DNA from: Thermothielavioides terrestris NRRL 8126 | Lineage: Eukaryota; Ascomycota; Sordariomycetes; Sordariales; Chaetomiaceae | Direction: 5' to 3' | Assembly: GCF_000226115.1 (NCBI RefSeq) | Contig: NC_016457.1 | Location: 6,758,001 to 6,822,000, forward strand | Length of the DNA: 64,000 bases | Part shown: positions 34,952 to 47,400 of the stretch, in pieces | How the letters are laid out: every line of letters begins with the position of its first letter | Numbering within the stretch: the stretch's first letter is position 1 | Notes under the pieces: generated by a model | Database searches by the model: none | What the model saw: only the letters and a program-made list of their open reading frames with translations | What the model was told of the DNA's origin: nothing | Translations under genes and position numbers: made by a program

Positions 34952-37570
34952 TCACCCTCTCCTCCCATTCCGCCTGGCCACATCCGCCCAGCTCCTGGCC
35001 GTGGGGAGCGGCGGCACCCTCGGTAACCCCCCACCACCACCGCCACCACCAGCAGCACCACTCCTGACCGCCTCCGCCATCGCAGCATGCGTCGCCCGAG
35101 GGGACGACGCGGCCGACACAACCGAGGCGCTCAGCACGGGACTCAGCGTGCCGGGCGGGGCGGCCGAGCCGGCCACGCTCGCCGCGTCGCGCACACTCTC
35201 TCGCTCCGGCGGAACAGGCTGGCTTCCCAGCCCGTCGCCGCTGCTGCTGGTGGCGAGGCTGTCCCTGCGCTCGCGATCCGTCAGGCCGAGGCCGAGGCCG
35301 TGGACGACGCCCTCCGGGGAGGTGGACCGGGGTGCTGGGTCTTCGGGCTCGTCGCTTTGATCATTGCTGGGAGCAGTAGTGGGAGGCGCTTTCGGCGGAG
35401 CGCCGGCGGGGCGAGGAGGGTCCGCCGGTGTGGCAGTCGGGCTCGCCACCCGTCGCAAGTGCAGCGTGGCCGGGCTGTTGCCGGTGAGTGGCGACGCGGC
35501 GACGCTTGTGTCGGCGAGCGAGGCTCTGGACTGGCTCATGCGGCTGAAGACGGAGCTGCTCATGCTATACTGGGTGCTGTCGGTGGAGGAGGGGTCGCGG
35601 TTGAGGATGGGTGTGTTGGAGCGGATGGGAGTGGTGGGGTTGACGGCGCGGGGAATCTGGGAGACCGAGGTGCGGGACCGGAGCGGGAAGCCGGCGGTGT
35701 CGGGGCTGGGGCTGGTGGTAGAGACGGCGGTACTGGCCGCGGATGGAGAGGGAATGCGGGAGTCCCGGCGGGGAATGGTCGCCAAAAGAGTCTGAGCGGC
35801 TGCAACCGCCGCCGTTTGGGAGTAGCCGGGCCGCGGGCTGCGCCCCGTTGGCGCGGGGCTCCGCTGGGGAACCGGCGCGGGGGGTCCCATTTGCTGTGAA
35901 ACGGCGCCCACCTTGGGGTGGGCGAGTGGCCGCTTCCTCATCTCCAGGGTGCCAGTGCTGGGACGGCCGGGGGTAGCCTGACGATCTGAGGCCGGCTGCG
36001 GAACGCCGGGTCGTTGCTGCTTTCGGTGTCGTCTGTCCAGCTCTTGGATGGACGCTTCCAAGTTCTTGCGCTCAAGGCGCTCTGCTTCCAGTTGCGCTTG
36101 CAAATTGGTGATATGATCGCGATATGTGTTGCGTTCGTTCACGAGGCGCGACTCGTATGTGGCGTCCTTGGCTTCGAGGACCTGCAGACGCTTGGCCATG
36201 GCCTCGTGCTCCGCCCGCAGCCGGTCTCGTTCGTCAACAACCAGCTTGAGCTTGGCGTTCATCCGATCCGTCACGTAGCGGCTGCTCTTCTTGCAGCAGG
36301 GGGCGTGGTAAACCTGGTCGATGCCGCCAAGTTCGACGAGCTCTGACTCGACCTGAAAAATCACGGGACGCGACTCCGGCGTCGATGAGAGCATTCGCGA
36401 TGCGAGCTCGACGATGTGTTTCGGACCAAACGTGGGCGCATTCACGTCATCCACGTCCTGGGTGGCCAAAGCCAGGGTCTCAAGCTTGCGGAGGTAGCGC
36501 TGCAGCTTCTCGGCCCTCCCCTCCGGCGACAGTTCGCCGAGCATGTCATCGAATTCGTCCAACGGGGCGTCGTGGATCAAAGTGGCAATGCTTAGCAACA
36601 CCATTCCGAGGGAGTAGACGTCTGCCGCCTTCATGGACCAGTCATTCTGGACCTGATGGAGCTCGGGAGCCCGCCACTTCGGCGTCCCGGCCTGGCCCCT
36701 CGTCATGGTGTGGTCCCGATCGTGGACGTCCTTGGCGATGCCAAAGTCGGCTAGGTAGACGCGGCCGGGGTTGAGGAGGATGTTGGACGGCTTGAGATCC
36801 AGATGGCGGATATTGGCTTGGTGACAGTATGCGACGGCCCGCGTGATGCATCCCATGATTTGCCGGAGATAGGTGAGGGGGGAAGTCCCCGGGCTGGCGG
36901 CGGCATGTGTCGCAGGACGGGTCCGCTCCACGGCAGTGTGGTCGTTGGGATCTAGCGCAAGTGCATGCAGGCGGCTGACGATATCGTCGCGATCGCCGAG
37001 GCCCATCTTGAGGCAGTCGAGGTCGTTGAGCAGGCAGTCGAGGTTGCAGACGGCAACGGGCCATAGCAGGAGGTACAAGTTCGTTTGGATGCAGTACGTC
37101 CCGACCAGCTTCACGATGTGCTCATGATCCAGTTTCTCCATGACATTGGCCTCCTCGCGCAGTTGGTGGATGGGCTGGCGCCTGTAGCGCGGGCGAACCA
37201 GCTTCCGAGCTAAGCATATTCGTCGGTTGTTGATGGTGTATTTGACTTTTTCGACGACGCCAAAGCTCCCGACACCGAGCTGGGCGTCGCACTTGAATCG
37301 ATTGTGTAGCTTCTTGGCTTCGGTAAAGTCGTCCAGGGGAGTATGCTTGCCTCTGGAGAGAGAGAGAGTCAGCACGCGACGAGCGTAAGGGGGAGGAAGT
37401 CTACTGGGTAGTCAAGTGCGCGCGTACATGCCAGACCAATGGCCCCGCGACGTCTCCCATTCCCGGAGGATCTGGCGCTCAACATCCTCTAGTTGCAGAT
37501 GGGACAGGCGCTCCATCCCAGAGTGGGATGTGGGCATGACAGTCTGCCATCCGTCGCCGGGGTCGCCCAT
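34952..37570 (-). CDS. Ser/Thr protein kinase with coiled coil and disordered tail
   Basis: Exon 1 is 37428-37570 and exon 2 is 34952-37352, with a GTACGC donor and a CAG acceptor after a CT-run, joined in phase 2, giving 847 residues. The kinase domain spans about residues 65-375. It has the Gly loop GVGSFGVVEK, the ATP-anchoring Lys in LARKLV (K98), the catalytic loop HLDLKPSNILL (231-241), DFGIAKD (250-252) and the APE-region GTPKWRAPELH. The catalytic loop is HLD rather than HRD, so this is a non-RD kinase. A Gly/Pro-rich insertion lies within the domain (about residues 185-205). A coiled coil follows (about 410-500, rich in ERDRLRAEHEAM-like heptads), then a Ser/Pro/Thr-rich disordered tail. 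I cannot assign a named subfamily. The tail is low-complexity, so a small intron there could be missed. Confidence 0.85.
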
Positions 37571-39135
37571 GGCAGTGCTCAGGGTCCTCGTGGGGAACGG
37601 GAAACGGAATCGAGGGGAACCGAGATGGGACGAATCAGAGTGGAACTTTTCTTGTAAAGAACGGGTATCGTATACCTAGTTAACAGTTAACGTTTAGGGG
37701 AATTGTCAATGGGTGACAGCGCACCGCAATCGGCAGGACACGCAACTGTCACCAGTTTGAAGCCCGCTCCAGGGGATGGCTGGAGTGAGGACGTCGAAGG
37801 CTGGCCTTCGAGACGGCGCAACTTTTTCTCCATCCCAGGAATGGGCGACCTGCGGCTGCGGGCGGTGGAAATAGGGTGGCATGCCGAAGCACAGCCCTGC
37901 TGAGCAGGCTTAGCCCGCGGGACATGCGGGATTGTGGGGTCAATGAAGATCTCCAGACAGACAGTGGTAAGCATTGGCCAATTCTTGTTCGGGAAAGAAC
38001 CAGGACTGGGACCATTTGCTGCGAGTCGCCAAGCCCTAACTTCCGCAGTCCGCTTGTTGCCGCCTTCGATGGTTCCAGGTTGTCGGTGCCGGTCCGACCC
38101 AACGCGAATTGACTTGGGACTTGGCGCATGTTTACAATTGGAATTCCGGTGACATCTGGTGTGTGTAGGGTACCTCGTAATGGCTGGCCTCTGAGAATGG
38201 AAGGAAGAAAAAGACAAAACCAGGTTTGCGGCTCTAAAGGTTAACGAACGGCATAAGCTGCAGCTTTGGTTGGAGGGCTAATAAACCAAGCAATATCAAC
38301 CGTCAGAGAACGTGAACGTTGCCTGCTACCTTTGCCTGCAATCCGTGAGATGAGAACCATTGATGCCGGCACCCAATCAATCGCATCGGTGAATGCTCCT
38401 CAACCGACGCCCGACCCAGCTGATGACGACTCATTGACGAGGGCCCGAGACCCCTCCCCCCCCTCCCCCAAATCTGACAAATATGTTGAGTTGGCGGGAG
38501 ACCAGTGAGAGCCTTGCCCCTGCGGCATCCGTTGAAGCAGTAACTAACTACCTAACTAAAGCTAACCTTTTGGCGCTAACACGCAAGCCAGTCTCTCCCA
38601 TTAACATCTGAACCGTGATGCTTTCCATTAGTTAGCCATTCCAGGTTGCCATTTTCGCGCGAATCTCGATCATGAGTCAGCACACGCCGCCTCCGACTCG
38701 CCGCAACGGCTGACCAAGCACGAGAAACATCCTCCAAGTCGGTCCTGACTATCTACCTTTAGCCGGGTACCTAGTTATTCACAAGACTTCCTGACCTGAC
38801 ATTCGGAGATTCTCCAGGCCAAAGCTGCCCTTGCCTCGACATCGGCCCGCGCCATCGCCCTGCGCGAGACCTGCTCCAGACCCTATTTCACGCCTACCAG
38901 TTGTTGGGAGACGCGGGATGACGTTGGGGTACCAGCAGCCGTGAATCAAATCCAGACCTGGAGTCGCCTTGCACTCTCAACTCAAAAGCCCGACTTTGAG
39001 AGCCGAAAGATCTCATCTCCCTGCGTGGCACTAACGTCCTTCTTCGGCCATCTTTGATCGCTCACTTGCTTTGCTGTGTTGCATCGTGATCACCCCAGAG
39101 CGCCAGCGCCCCAGGTTCATCAAGATCAGATAACA
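37571..39135. promoter_or_regulatory. Shared upstream region of kinase and bZIP genes
   Basis: About 1.57 kb between divergent start codons. No conserved frame is seen. Length suggests substantial promoters and/or leaders for both genes. Confidence 0.45.
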
Positions 39136-41293
39136 ATGCCGTACCACCAAGGTGACCTCGCTATTCTCAGCGCCGAGGTTTACCATGACGGCGCTGCATT
39201 CGGCTCACCGAGTCGATTAACCGCGATCAGCAAGACACAAGCATCCACGTCGCCATCTGAACGATTGGATGATGCCCCCAGAAAACGGGCAAGGACGCAG
39301 GCTGCAGAGAGTGCCGAGCTGGAGGCGGAGAAGAAGAGGGCAAGGGGCCGCCCGCGTCTACACACCAAGGATGAGACGGCCGCTGATGTGAGTGATCTTC
39401 GGGCCCGTCTAAGTCATCATGCCCGCTGCCTCGGGATGGTGATGGGAGGCGCCTCCCAGTCTGGTTGGCTCTGACATGGGCTCTAGCGGCGGAGGACCCA
39501 GATTCGGCTCGCACAGCGGGCCTACCGGAATCGGAAGGAGAATGCAATCCAAACACTGGAGAAGAGAGTACAGGAGCTCAAGGACACGAACGAGGAGATG
39601 AGCAATGCCTTCATGCAGCTCCACGACTTCGCCATGAGCATCGGCCTCCTGGACAAGACCCCGGAGTTTGGCCGCCAGCTGCGCAAAACAACCGAGAGAT
39701 TCCTGTCATTAGCCCGCGACGCAAGCGATGACGACGCAAAAGAAGGCGAGCTCAAGGGCAGTGGCGCTAGCAACCGGATCGGCAGCAGGTCGCGCAGCGA
39801 TCGTGCCCGTTCAGACTCTCCAGCTCATGCCGGCAGCAATACAGCCGCAACCGCCACAACCACAACCCCCGAGACGGTCGACGAGAGACCCAAACCCACC
39901 TGGGGCGGCCTGATGGTCTCGTACGAACCCGGCTACACCGCCGCCATCCCCACTAGCACCACAACACTCGCCCAACCGCCCGTGTCAACCTCCTCCTTCG
40001 GCTACGAAGTCGTAACCCACCCGACCGTCGACAACGCAAGCTTCCCCTTCCAGCCCGCCCCGGGAGGCTTCAACATCCCATCGGGCCTCTCCCCTGCCAC
40101 CGCCTCCCCCTTCTCCCTGTCCCCGTCCCCGCTCCCCTCCACCGCCCTGCCCACCCCGCACAGCCACGCGCCCTTGGAGAGCACCTTCGGCCGGCGGCTG
40201 CACCGGTACACGCAGGAGCGCGCGCTCGTGCTGCTCTCGATGCCGAGCCCGCCGCCGGCGCTGGTCTCGCGCGTCTTCGGCTTCTGCCTGCTGATGGAGT
40301 CGCCCGCCACCATCAAGCGCCGCCTGCTGCGCATGCTGGGCCACGACGCCCACCAGTCGCTGCACAACTGGTCGTATCCCTTCTTCCACCTGGGCGGTGC
40401 CGGCACGCATTTTGATGCGGAATCGGCGGCCACAGCCGCCGGCGGGCAGCGCTTCGGCAACCAGGGCACCCGCGACGTGCTCAAGCCCGGCGTCACCGCC
40501 GGGTTCGGCGCCGGGCCGTTCTCCGCCGAGGTCAATGCCGTGCGGGACGGCAAGATGGATAGGAACATGCGCATGGCGCTGCCCGAGTTTGCCGGCGAGT
40601 ACTTCGACTCGGACGAGACTGAGATGTATATGCTTCAGAGGGGTGTGGTGATTCCGGCTGGGGCGGACTTCGTCCCCGTCGATGTGGATGAGAGTCTGTT
40701 TGGCGGCGGCGAAGGCGACGGCGAGGGGCAGGCGCCAGCGCCCGGACAGGACCGCGATGGCTCGCCCGCGACGTCGGCATCTTCAAACTCGTCGTCGTCG
40801 TCATCGTCGTCGTCCAGATCCCCCACGTCGAGCTCGGGGAGCGGCGCGGCGGCGGGGACGGCGGCGTGGCAGAACGTGGTCGACCCTTCGCTGGCTGACG
40901 TCTTTGCGCAGGCGGATCCGTTCGCGCAGGTGGCGAGCATGCCCGGGGCTTCGTCAGCCGCTGCCTTCGCCGCGACGGCGTCCGACGGGGATAACATGCT
41001 GCCATTCGGCCTGATGCCGGACGGGAGCGGCAGCGACGGGTTTGGCATGGGCGCGGCTGCGCGGAGCCCGAGACGGCGACGACTGGTTCTTGATGTCCAG
41101 ACCTTCGTGGAAGGTAGGCTGCGTTTCCCGTCAGAGATTGTTTTGTGCTGGCCGCTGACCTTTCTTTTTTTTTTTTTTTTTTTTTTTTGCAGAACTGACG
41201 AAACGAGCCGTCTGTTTGGGGCGGGCGCCCGGTTTCAGAGAGAAGGATATCAAGGCCGCGTTCCGGGCATCCGTCCAGGTCGGTATGGAGTAG
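39136..41293 (+). CDS. bZIP transcription factor
   Basis: Exons 39136-39387, 39487-41113 and 41193-41293 give 659 residues with consistent phases. The DNA-binding basic region is split by intron 1: KKRARGRPRLHTKDETAAD joins RRRTQIRLAQRAYRNRKENA, followed by a leucine-zipper-like heptad (IQTLEKRVQELKDTNEEM). The remainder is Ser/Pro/Gly-rich with a conserved-looking helical block at HSHAPLESTFGRRLHRYTQE and a RRRLLRMLGHDAHQSLHNW segment, seen in a fungal-specific bZIP group. A poly-Ser tract lies near residue 530. The C-terminus (FVEELTKRAVCLGRAPGFRE) is reached only through intron 2, whose acceptor follows a T24 tract. The target pathway is not known from sequence. The basic region lacks the usual Asn (see findings). 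Confidence 0.85.
41165..41188 (+). repeat. T24 tract at a 3' splice site
   Basis: Twenty-four T directly before GCAG, the acceptor of bZIP intron 2; it serves as an extreme polypyrimidine tract. Confidence 0.9.
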
Positions 41294-41634
41294 CAGTTGG
41301 GTGGCACCGGAGTCGGGCATTGGGAGGATGGCCGCGGTTCTCGGAAGGATATTTATTTCGGTCTGCGATCTTGCTTCGACAATTTGCACACAATTCGCGG
41401 TCCCCATTTCGAATTCACGAGTTTGGACAGCGTGTGGACGGACATCGCGGCTGCAAAAGTGGCACACGGAGATACATAGTGCATGGTTCAGCAGTACATT
41501 TGTTATACATAACAACGACCTGAATTCCACTCCCGGGCCTAAAAAGCACCAAGGTTGCCGGCATTGTGTCGTTGTACATCTCCGTCTGCACGGACAATCG
41601 GCCGTACCATTGCCCGTCGTCCACAACACGCGGC
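41294..41634. other. Convergent 3' intergenic region
   Basis: About 340 bp between the 3' ends of the bZIP and LYR-protein genes. No gene is seen; it should hold both terminators. Confidence 0.5.
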
Positions 41635-42849
41635 CTAAGGCGTGTCGGATCCCCCCGCCGTCTCTTTCAGGACCGCGCTTGGTGATTTCTCTCCCTCCAC
41701 TGACCGGGTAGTACCAGGGCTGAGCTTTTCCGGCGATGATGTCTCTTTCGAAACGCCAGCTCCCTCTGGTTGCTCAGGCACGGCCGCCTCTCTCTGCTTC
41801 TTGGCTTTTAACTTCCGTTTAGGTCTGTCCCAGATGGGCCGCCTCCAGTCCCGCAGCTTCGCTTCGCTGGGATCTTTACCCTCCCTCGCGAGTCTCTCCT
41901 TCTCCTCCTGCAACGCCAGCGCCTGCTCGTTCAGCACAATCTGCCACATCGCATGCGACTTGGCAAGCAGGTCGAGCCTCTGCTCATTAATCTCCTTCGA
42001 CATCTGCACCGTCACGCCATGGAGCGTCTGCCTGTACGTCGGCTCACGCGGGACTGGGGGCGGCGTCTTTCCCTCCTCCTTCGCCTTGTCCGCGAGCATC
42101 CTCCCAACCAGCCACTCCCACTGGTCCTCCAGCGCCACATCATCTAGCCCCTCCGTCTGAAAATCCAGAAGCTGGATGATCTTCTTCTCCCTGCGCTGCG
42201 CCGTCTGCCGGATGACGCGCTCGAGGAAGCGCGGCTGCGGCTTCTTGAGCCGCAGGAAGGGCACGCCGCCGACGGCGCCGAGGGTGGGCGGCTTGCGGAC
42301 GCCGCTGGGGAACGACGAGAGCGGCCGCGGCGGGCCGGCGGGCGCGTAGACGGGCGGCTCGCCCTCGGCCGAGATCTTCTTGATGAGCGGCGTGCGGCCG
42401 GGGATCGGGGCGGTGGAGATGCGGGCGGCGGCCTCGGCGGCCTTCTTGGCGCGGACCTCGAGGATGCGCGACTCGTTCTCGCGGAGGAAGGCCAGGACCG
42501 AGGCGTGCTCCGCCGAGGCCGGGTCGGCGGCGCGGGAGAGCAGGCTCAGGAAGCGGTAGCCGTTCTTGAGGGCCGAGACGACGAGGCGCGGGGAGGTGTC
42601 CCGCTTGTTGCGGCGGAAGGCATTGCGGATGAGGTTCTTGATCGGGTTGCTCGGGCCCAGCGGGGACGAGGTCGTCAGCTCATCGGGCAGGGGCACGCGC
42701 AGGCCTTGGCGGACGAGCGCTCGGTAGAGAGCGAAGCCTGGGCGCTGCGACTTAGTACACAGACAGTTAGTTCTCGGGAAAATAAATTGTCCTCACAAGC
42801 TCGGCGATGCCGCGATGAGCGGGCGGGTACGTAGAATGACGGCATTCAT
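41635..42849 (-). CDS. LYR-motif (complex 1 LYR) mitochondrial protein
   Basis: The main exon runs from 41635 to about 42747. It begins with RPGFALYRALVRQ, a clear Leu-Tyr-Arg motif, continuing VPLPDELTTSSPLGPSNPIK and NLIRNAFRRNKRD. LYR proteins are small mitochondrial adaptors for Fe-S delivery, respiratory complex or ribosome assembly. Here the LYR domain (first about 90 residues) is followed by about 270 basic, helical residues. A short first exon with ATG at 42849 (MNAVILRTRPLIAASPS) ending at a GTGAGG donor looks right by content. However, its phase (2) does not match the obvious CAG acceptor (phase 0), so the first exon boundary is unresolved: a different donor, a missed mini-exon or a one-base sequence error. 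The partner is unknown. Confidence 0.7.
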
Positions 42850-43271
42850 CTGGTGGAGGCACCGCTGCACCGAGTGGGTGGACGCTACAACGGCGGCTGC
42901 ATCTGGAACCGGGAATTCAAAATTTCGGGAATGGCATGGATGCACGCGACGGGTCCCAGGCAGCACACAGCAGGGTCCGCGAGGCGCGAAGTCACGTGAA
43001 GCCATTAAGCAGCAGCTCCGTAATGCAGCGCTCAAAGGAGCTGACAAGGAACTTCATCGTGTGGCGTAACATATGTGCTGTAATACAACTCTTGATGCTC
43101 ATCTGATCATCCGCCGCCCCGTGTGGTTGAGTTTGGCCGTCGTACAATCCTTCGCAAACCATGGGCTTGCGAACCTCCGGTAGCTTTCCACCACCGCCGC
43201 CCGCAGCGAGCACGTCCGACGGGCATCGTTGCTCTGAGGGAGGTCGGGCGTCTCTTTCATTCTCGCAATCC
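42850..43271. other. Intergenic between two minus-strand genes
   Basis: About 420 bp: 3' flank of the UEV gene and promoter of the LYR-protein gene. No other gene is supported. Confidence 0.5.
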
Positions 43272-43968
43272 TCATCGGTATATCTGATACTTGGACCCTT
43301 CCGGGGGCTGCGGGAGCTTCTTGTGCTCGTCCATGTACCTGGCTCACGGTCAGCATCGAGTAGGCCCACGGCGGGGCTGCAGACAGTTGCATACTTCCTT
43401 ATCGCGATGAGAGCAGCCTCCAAGCTCAGGGGATCCTCCTTCGGTCGGGCATTTTTGGCAAGCTCGGCGGCAATGCGGCTCCAGTCGCGCAGGATGGCCA
43501 CGGCATTCTTGTCCACCTTGCCGTCGATCGGGCTCACGCCAGGGAGGTTGATCTGGCTGACGAAATGGATCTCGGGCGGCTCCTTCGGGTAGTTGGGCCC
43601 ACACTCCATCTTGAGTTCGTAGATGCGGTTCTCGTGGTTCCCCTGCGCCACGGACAGGTCAGCGTACGCTGCTCAGGAGCGCCACGGCGAAGCGACGGGA
43701 AGGTCGGAGGCACGCACATGAGGAGGACCCCAAATGGTCCCGCGCCAATGTGTCATGTAGATGTCTTCGGGATCTTCCAGGCCGTACGAACAAGCACCTG
43801 CACACCATGGAGATCACCCATCAGTACATGCACCTCTTGCGGCCGCTTGCACAAGGCAGAGGCCGGAACAACATCGGCGGCAAGCAAACACCTACCTGCG
43901 CCCATCCCCTTCTCGCCCTTCTCCAGCTCGGCGAGGAGCTTGAAATTTCGGGGAACCTGGGCGGCCAT
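43272..43968 (-). CDS. mms2: Ubiquitin-conjugating enzyme variant Mms2/Uev1
   Basis: Four exons, 43896-43968, 43718-43797, 43395-43642 and 43272-43338, join in frame to 155 residues. Donors are GTAGGT, GTGCGT and GTATGC. The protein partners Ubc13 to build Lys63-linked ubiquitin chains for error-free post-replication repair. It has the E2 fold (VPRNFKLLAELEKGEKG, MTHWRGTIWGPPH, YPKEPPEIHFVSQINLPGV) but no catalytic Cys where active E2s have one: the segment reads NLPGVSPIDGKVDKNAVA. This is the defining UEV feature. It ends KKLPQPPEGSKYQIYR. The N-terminal Phe of NFKLLAELE corresponds to the Ubc13-contacting region. The gene is divergent from MON2 over 486 bp. Confidence 0.95.
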
Positions 43969-44454
43969 GGTTGATCGGCTGCCAGCGTGCCTCGTTGATG
44001 GTGTGGTGAGGGTATAATCGGGGTGCAATCGGCGATCGGCGCAGAGAGAGGGAGGTTGGTCAGTTTAGTGCTGGGTCAACAACAGGGCCTGGAAGCGCGT
44101 TGGGCAGGCGCTCACAGCTCACAGCGGCAGGCTGATGAGGGGTGGAGGGGACCCCAGTCAAACGGTCAGCGGCAAGCGGAATACGTGGTGGGGCTGTAAC
44201 AGGCGGTGTGGCATTCTGCCATGTGTAGATCCGGGAGTCATCAGGCACCGCAGGCTCACCAGCCGATTGCCAGCTGCAGGCAGCCGCATCAACTTCAACT
44301 CCAACCAACAAAGAGTGGTCACTTCAATTGAGAGACGCGCCATAGCGCATCCCGCACCAGAGACTCGCCGGTTCCTTTCCCCTGGACATAAGCACCCACC
44401 GGGCTTTGAACCGCAAATGCGGTGGGACGGTGTCGACATCGCTACGATGCAAAT
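43969..44454. promoter_or_regulatory. Shared upstream region of MMS2 and MON2
   Basis: 486 bp between divergent start codons. It must contain both promoters; no specific site is recognised. Confidence 0.55.
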
Positions 44455-47400
44455 ATGACCTCTCAGCTTCTGGCGTCGGAGCTCGCCAACCTCATCCAGG
44501 AAAGCAAACGGAAGCACAATGATCTGCGACTGGTACGTCACGCTACTGCGCACTGTGGCCCTTGCTCTGCTGTCGCAATCCCTTGAGGCGCCCTTGCCTT
44601 GCACAACACTGACCCTGCCAGTAGGCGGCCGAGAAGTCCCTGGAGGAGCTCAAGAGTCTGAGAGCGTCGTCCGAGCCTCAATTCGCTGATGGTGTGCTGC
44701 TCTACGTGCTGCTGTTCCCCAGGCTCATCCAGCTTACACAGTGCCAGAACTTGCCCAGCGGCCCAATTTCGTCAACCCCTTCATCATTGCGTGCGGCACC
44801 AAGAACTCCAAGTTCACCGGCATCGCCATCGTCTGTCTGCAGAGACTCATCATCGCCCGCGCATTCCCGCGGTCCAAGCTGAGTCAGATCTTAGACGCCC
44901 TGCAGCAGGCCACGTCCGCCGGGCTCGATGTCCAGCTCAAGATCCTCCAGGGGCTCCCCGCCCTGCTCGCCAACTACTCGGCCGACGTCAAGGGCGAGCT
45001 CTTGGTCACCGCCCTGAACATCTGCTGCGTTCTGCAGTCCAGCAAGAACGCTATCGTTAACCACACCTCTGCCGCGACGCTCCAGCAGCTGGTTTTCTCC
45101 GTCTTTAACAAGGTTGCAACGGAGGACAGTGAGTGAGCTCTCGTCTCTCCCGCTTACCCCTCTGCAGACAGTATCCTGAGAAGACCCCTAGGATCCGGCG
45201 TCGGCTCGCCTACCGTCGGCGATGTTCCAGTGCAGGATGGCACCGTCTCGGTGAGGGCTGCGGCTATGGATGCTTATAGGGTACGTCTCTTGCCGCATTC
45301 ATTCATAACCTTGATCCAATCGCTTACCCTCCCGCAGGTCTTCAATGACATCTGTCTTTTGACAGAGGGGCAGCGTCCGGAATACCTTCGCTTCTCCGGC
45401 CTTCCGCAAACTTTCGGCCTGGAACTGATAGAGTCGGTCCTGACGAACCACGCCGCCATCTTTGCCACGCATCCCGAGCAAGCCCACATCCTGCGAACGA
45501 AAGTGATGCCCTTCGTCATCAATGCTCTTCGCGGCAGGCTCAATTTCGCAACCAGCGTGCGCCTCGTCCGCATATTGTACACCATCGTCCGACGCCACCT
45601 CTCCATTCTGCCGTCCGAGAGCGGCGACGCGCTCGAGATACTGACTCAGCTCCTCGACCAAGACACGACGCTCTGGAAGCGATCACTTTGTATGGAAGTA
45701 TTTCGAGGAATTTTTGCCGAGCACGTCCTGCTGCGACGGATCTACATGCTCTATGACGCACAGGCGGGCCAGAAGAGCATTCTCAAGAATCTGACGGCCA
45801 CGTTTGTCCGCGTCAGCACCGAAAAGCCGACCGTCATTGGGCTGGGCCATCAATCTACAATCCCCGTTGCGACATCCAGCGCTGGGCCCTCGAGCGACCA
45901 GGTGATGCTTGAGGCGAGCGGGGTGACCGGCATCATAGCCGGCTCGGTCAGTTCCGACGGCCACAACACCGGCATTAGCAGCCAATGGAGCACCGTGCGA
46001 GTGCCCTGCATCGACCAGCTTGACAAGGCAGAGGCCCCAACAATTCCGGAGTCCTATGTCTACAGCCTTACTTTGGCTTGCATCACCTCCTTGTCTGAAG
46101 GGCTTGCCAAGTTCATCCTTCCGCTGACCGTTCCCGGCGAAGGCCGGAGAAGACGAGGCGCGAAGCAAGAGGCCGGCCGTGATTCTCCCGCGCCCCAATC
46201 CGAAGAGCCCTCCGAGAAGCTGGAACGGTCCGCGTCGTTCAAGAAAAATCCAGTTCCCGTCAACCCCTTGACTCTCGAAGGTCACCCCCTTTACCCGGAG
46301 ATCAAGGTCTGTGCTGCCTTGATCGAAACGTGCTGGCCCGCAATCCTCGCCACATGTTCCACCTTCCTCTACGCCGCCTTGGATTCCGAGTACTACCATG
46401 CCCTGGTCCGGGCATTCCAAAAGTTCGCCCACGTTGCCGGCCTGCTGCAACTCGCCACTCCCCGCGATGCCTTCTTGACTACGCTCGGCAAAGCCGCAGT
46501 TCCTCCAAATGTCCTAACCGCGTGCCTGAACGCTGGCCCGGCGCGCCCACCGCCCAGCCCTGCACCTCCCGAGGGATCCGGGAACATCTTCAGCAACGCC
46601 CGAGGCCTGCTCAGCGTCGACAGTCTCGTCAGCCCGTCAACGCTTGGGGCCGAGAAGCAGAGGCAGCACTCCATGGATGTCAGCGGCGCCACCCTGAACA
46701 CCCGGAACCTGCTGTGCTTGAGAGCGCTCCTCAATCTCGGCATCGCGCTGGGTCCGACGCTAGGATCATCTTGGAGCATTGTCCTGGAGACTCTGCAGCA
46801 AGCTGACTTCGTCATGTTCTTCACAGGCAAGGCTGCCGGAAGGACACCATTGGCGGCAAAAGGCCCAGACCCGCAAGCCGAACAAGAGGCTAGCGCTTTG
46901 CTCGCCAATTTTAATACCGAAATCCGGGCCGTCGAGACCGCGGCGTCCCGTCTTCTGGAGAGCACTATTGACTTCCCGAACCCGGCTTTCGTCGAGATCG
47001 TGGGCGCTGTGTGCAACCTCCTCGAACATGCCGAGCCTCCATCACAAGCAAGCAGCCGTCCACAATCGCCACCCTCCGTGACCAGCCCCAAGGCGCCTGC
47101 ACCTCCTGGCAAGCGGGTGATGAGCATCTCTTCGCCGTCCCTGGCAGGCCCAAACCAGGAAAACCAGTTTGCCCTAGCTAAGCTGGGTGATCTCGCTTCT
47201 ATCAATATCGAAAGGTTACTCGCCTATCCGCCAGAGGAATCTGGCTGGGACCCGTTAATAACCGAACTTATCAACGTCATGGGCTCCGTTTCCAACACTG
47301 CTCCTGTCCGAGCACGAGCGGCAGAGACACTGGTCCGCATCCTGCTCGAGGAAGCAACCGCAATGGCCTCTCAGCCAGCACAAGTGCGAGGGGAGATCCA

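Noticed and set aside
34526..35026. 166-codon plus-strand ORF near the kinase 3' end
   Set aside because: Overlaps kinase C-terminal coding antisense and has no domain.
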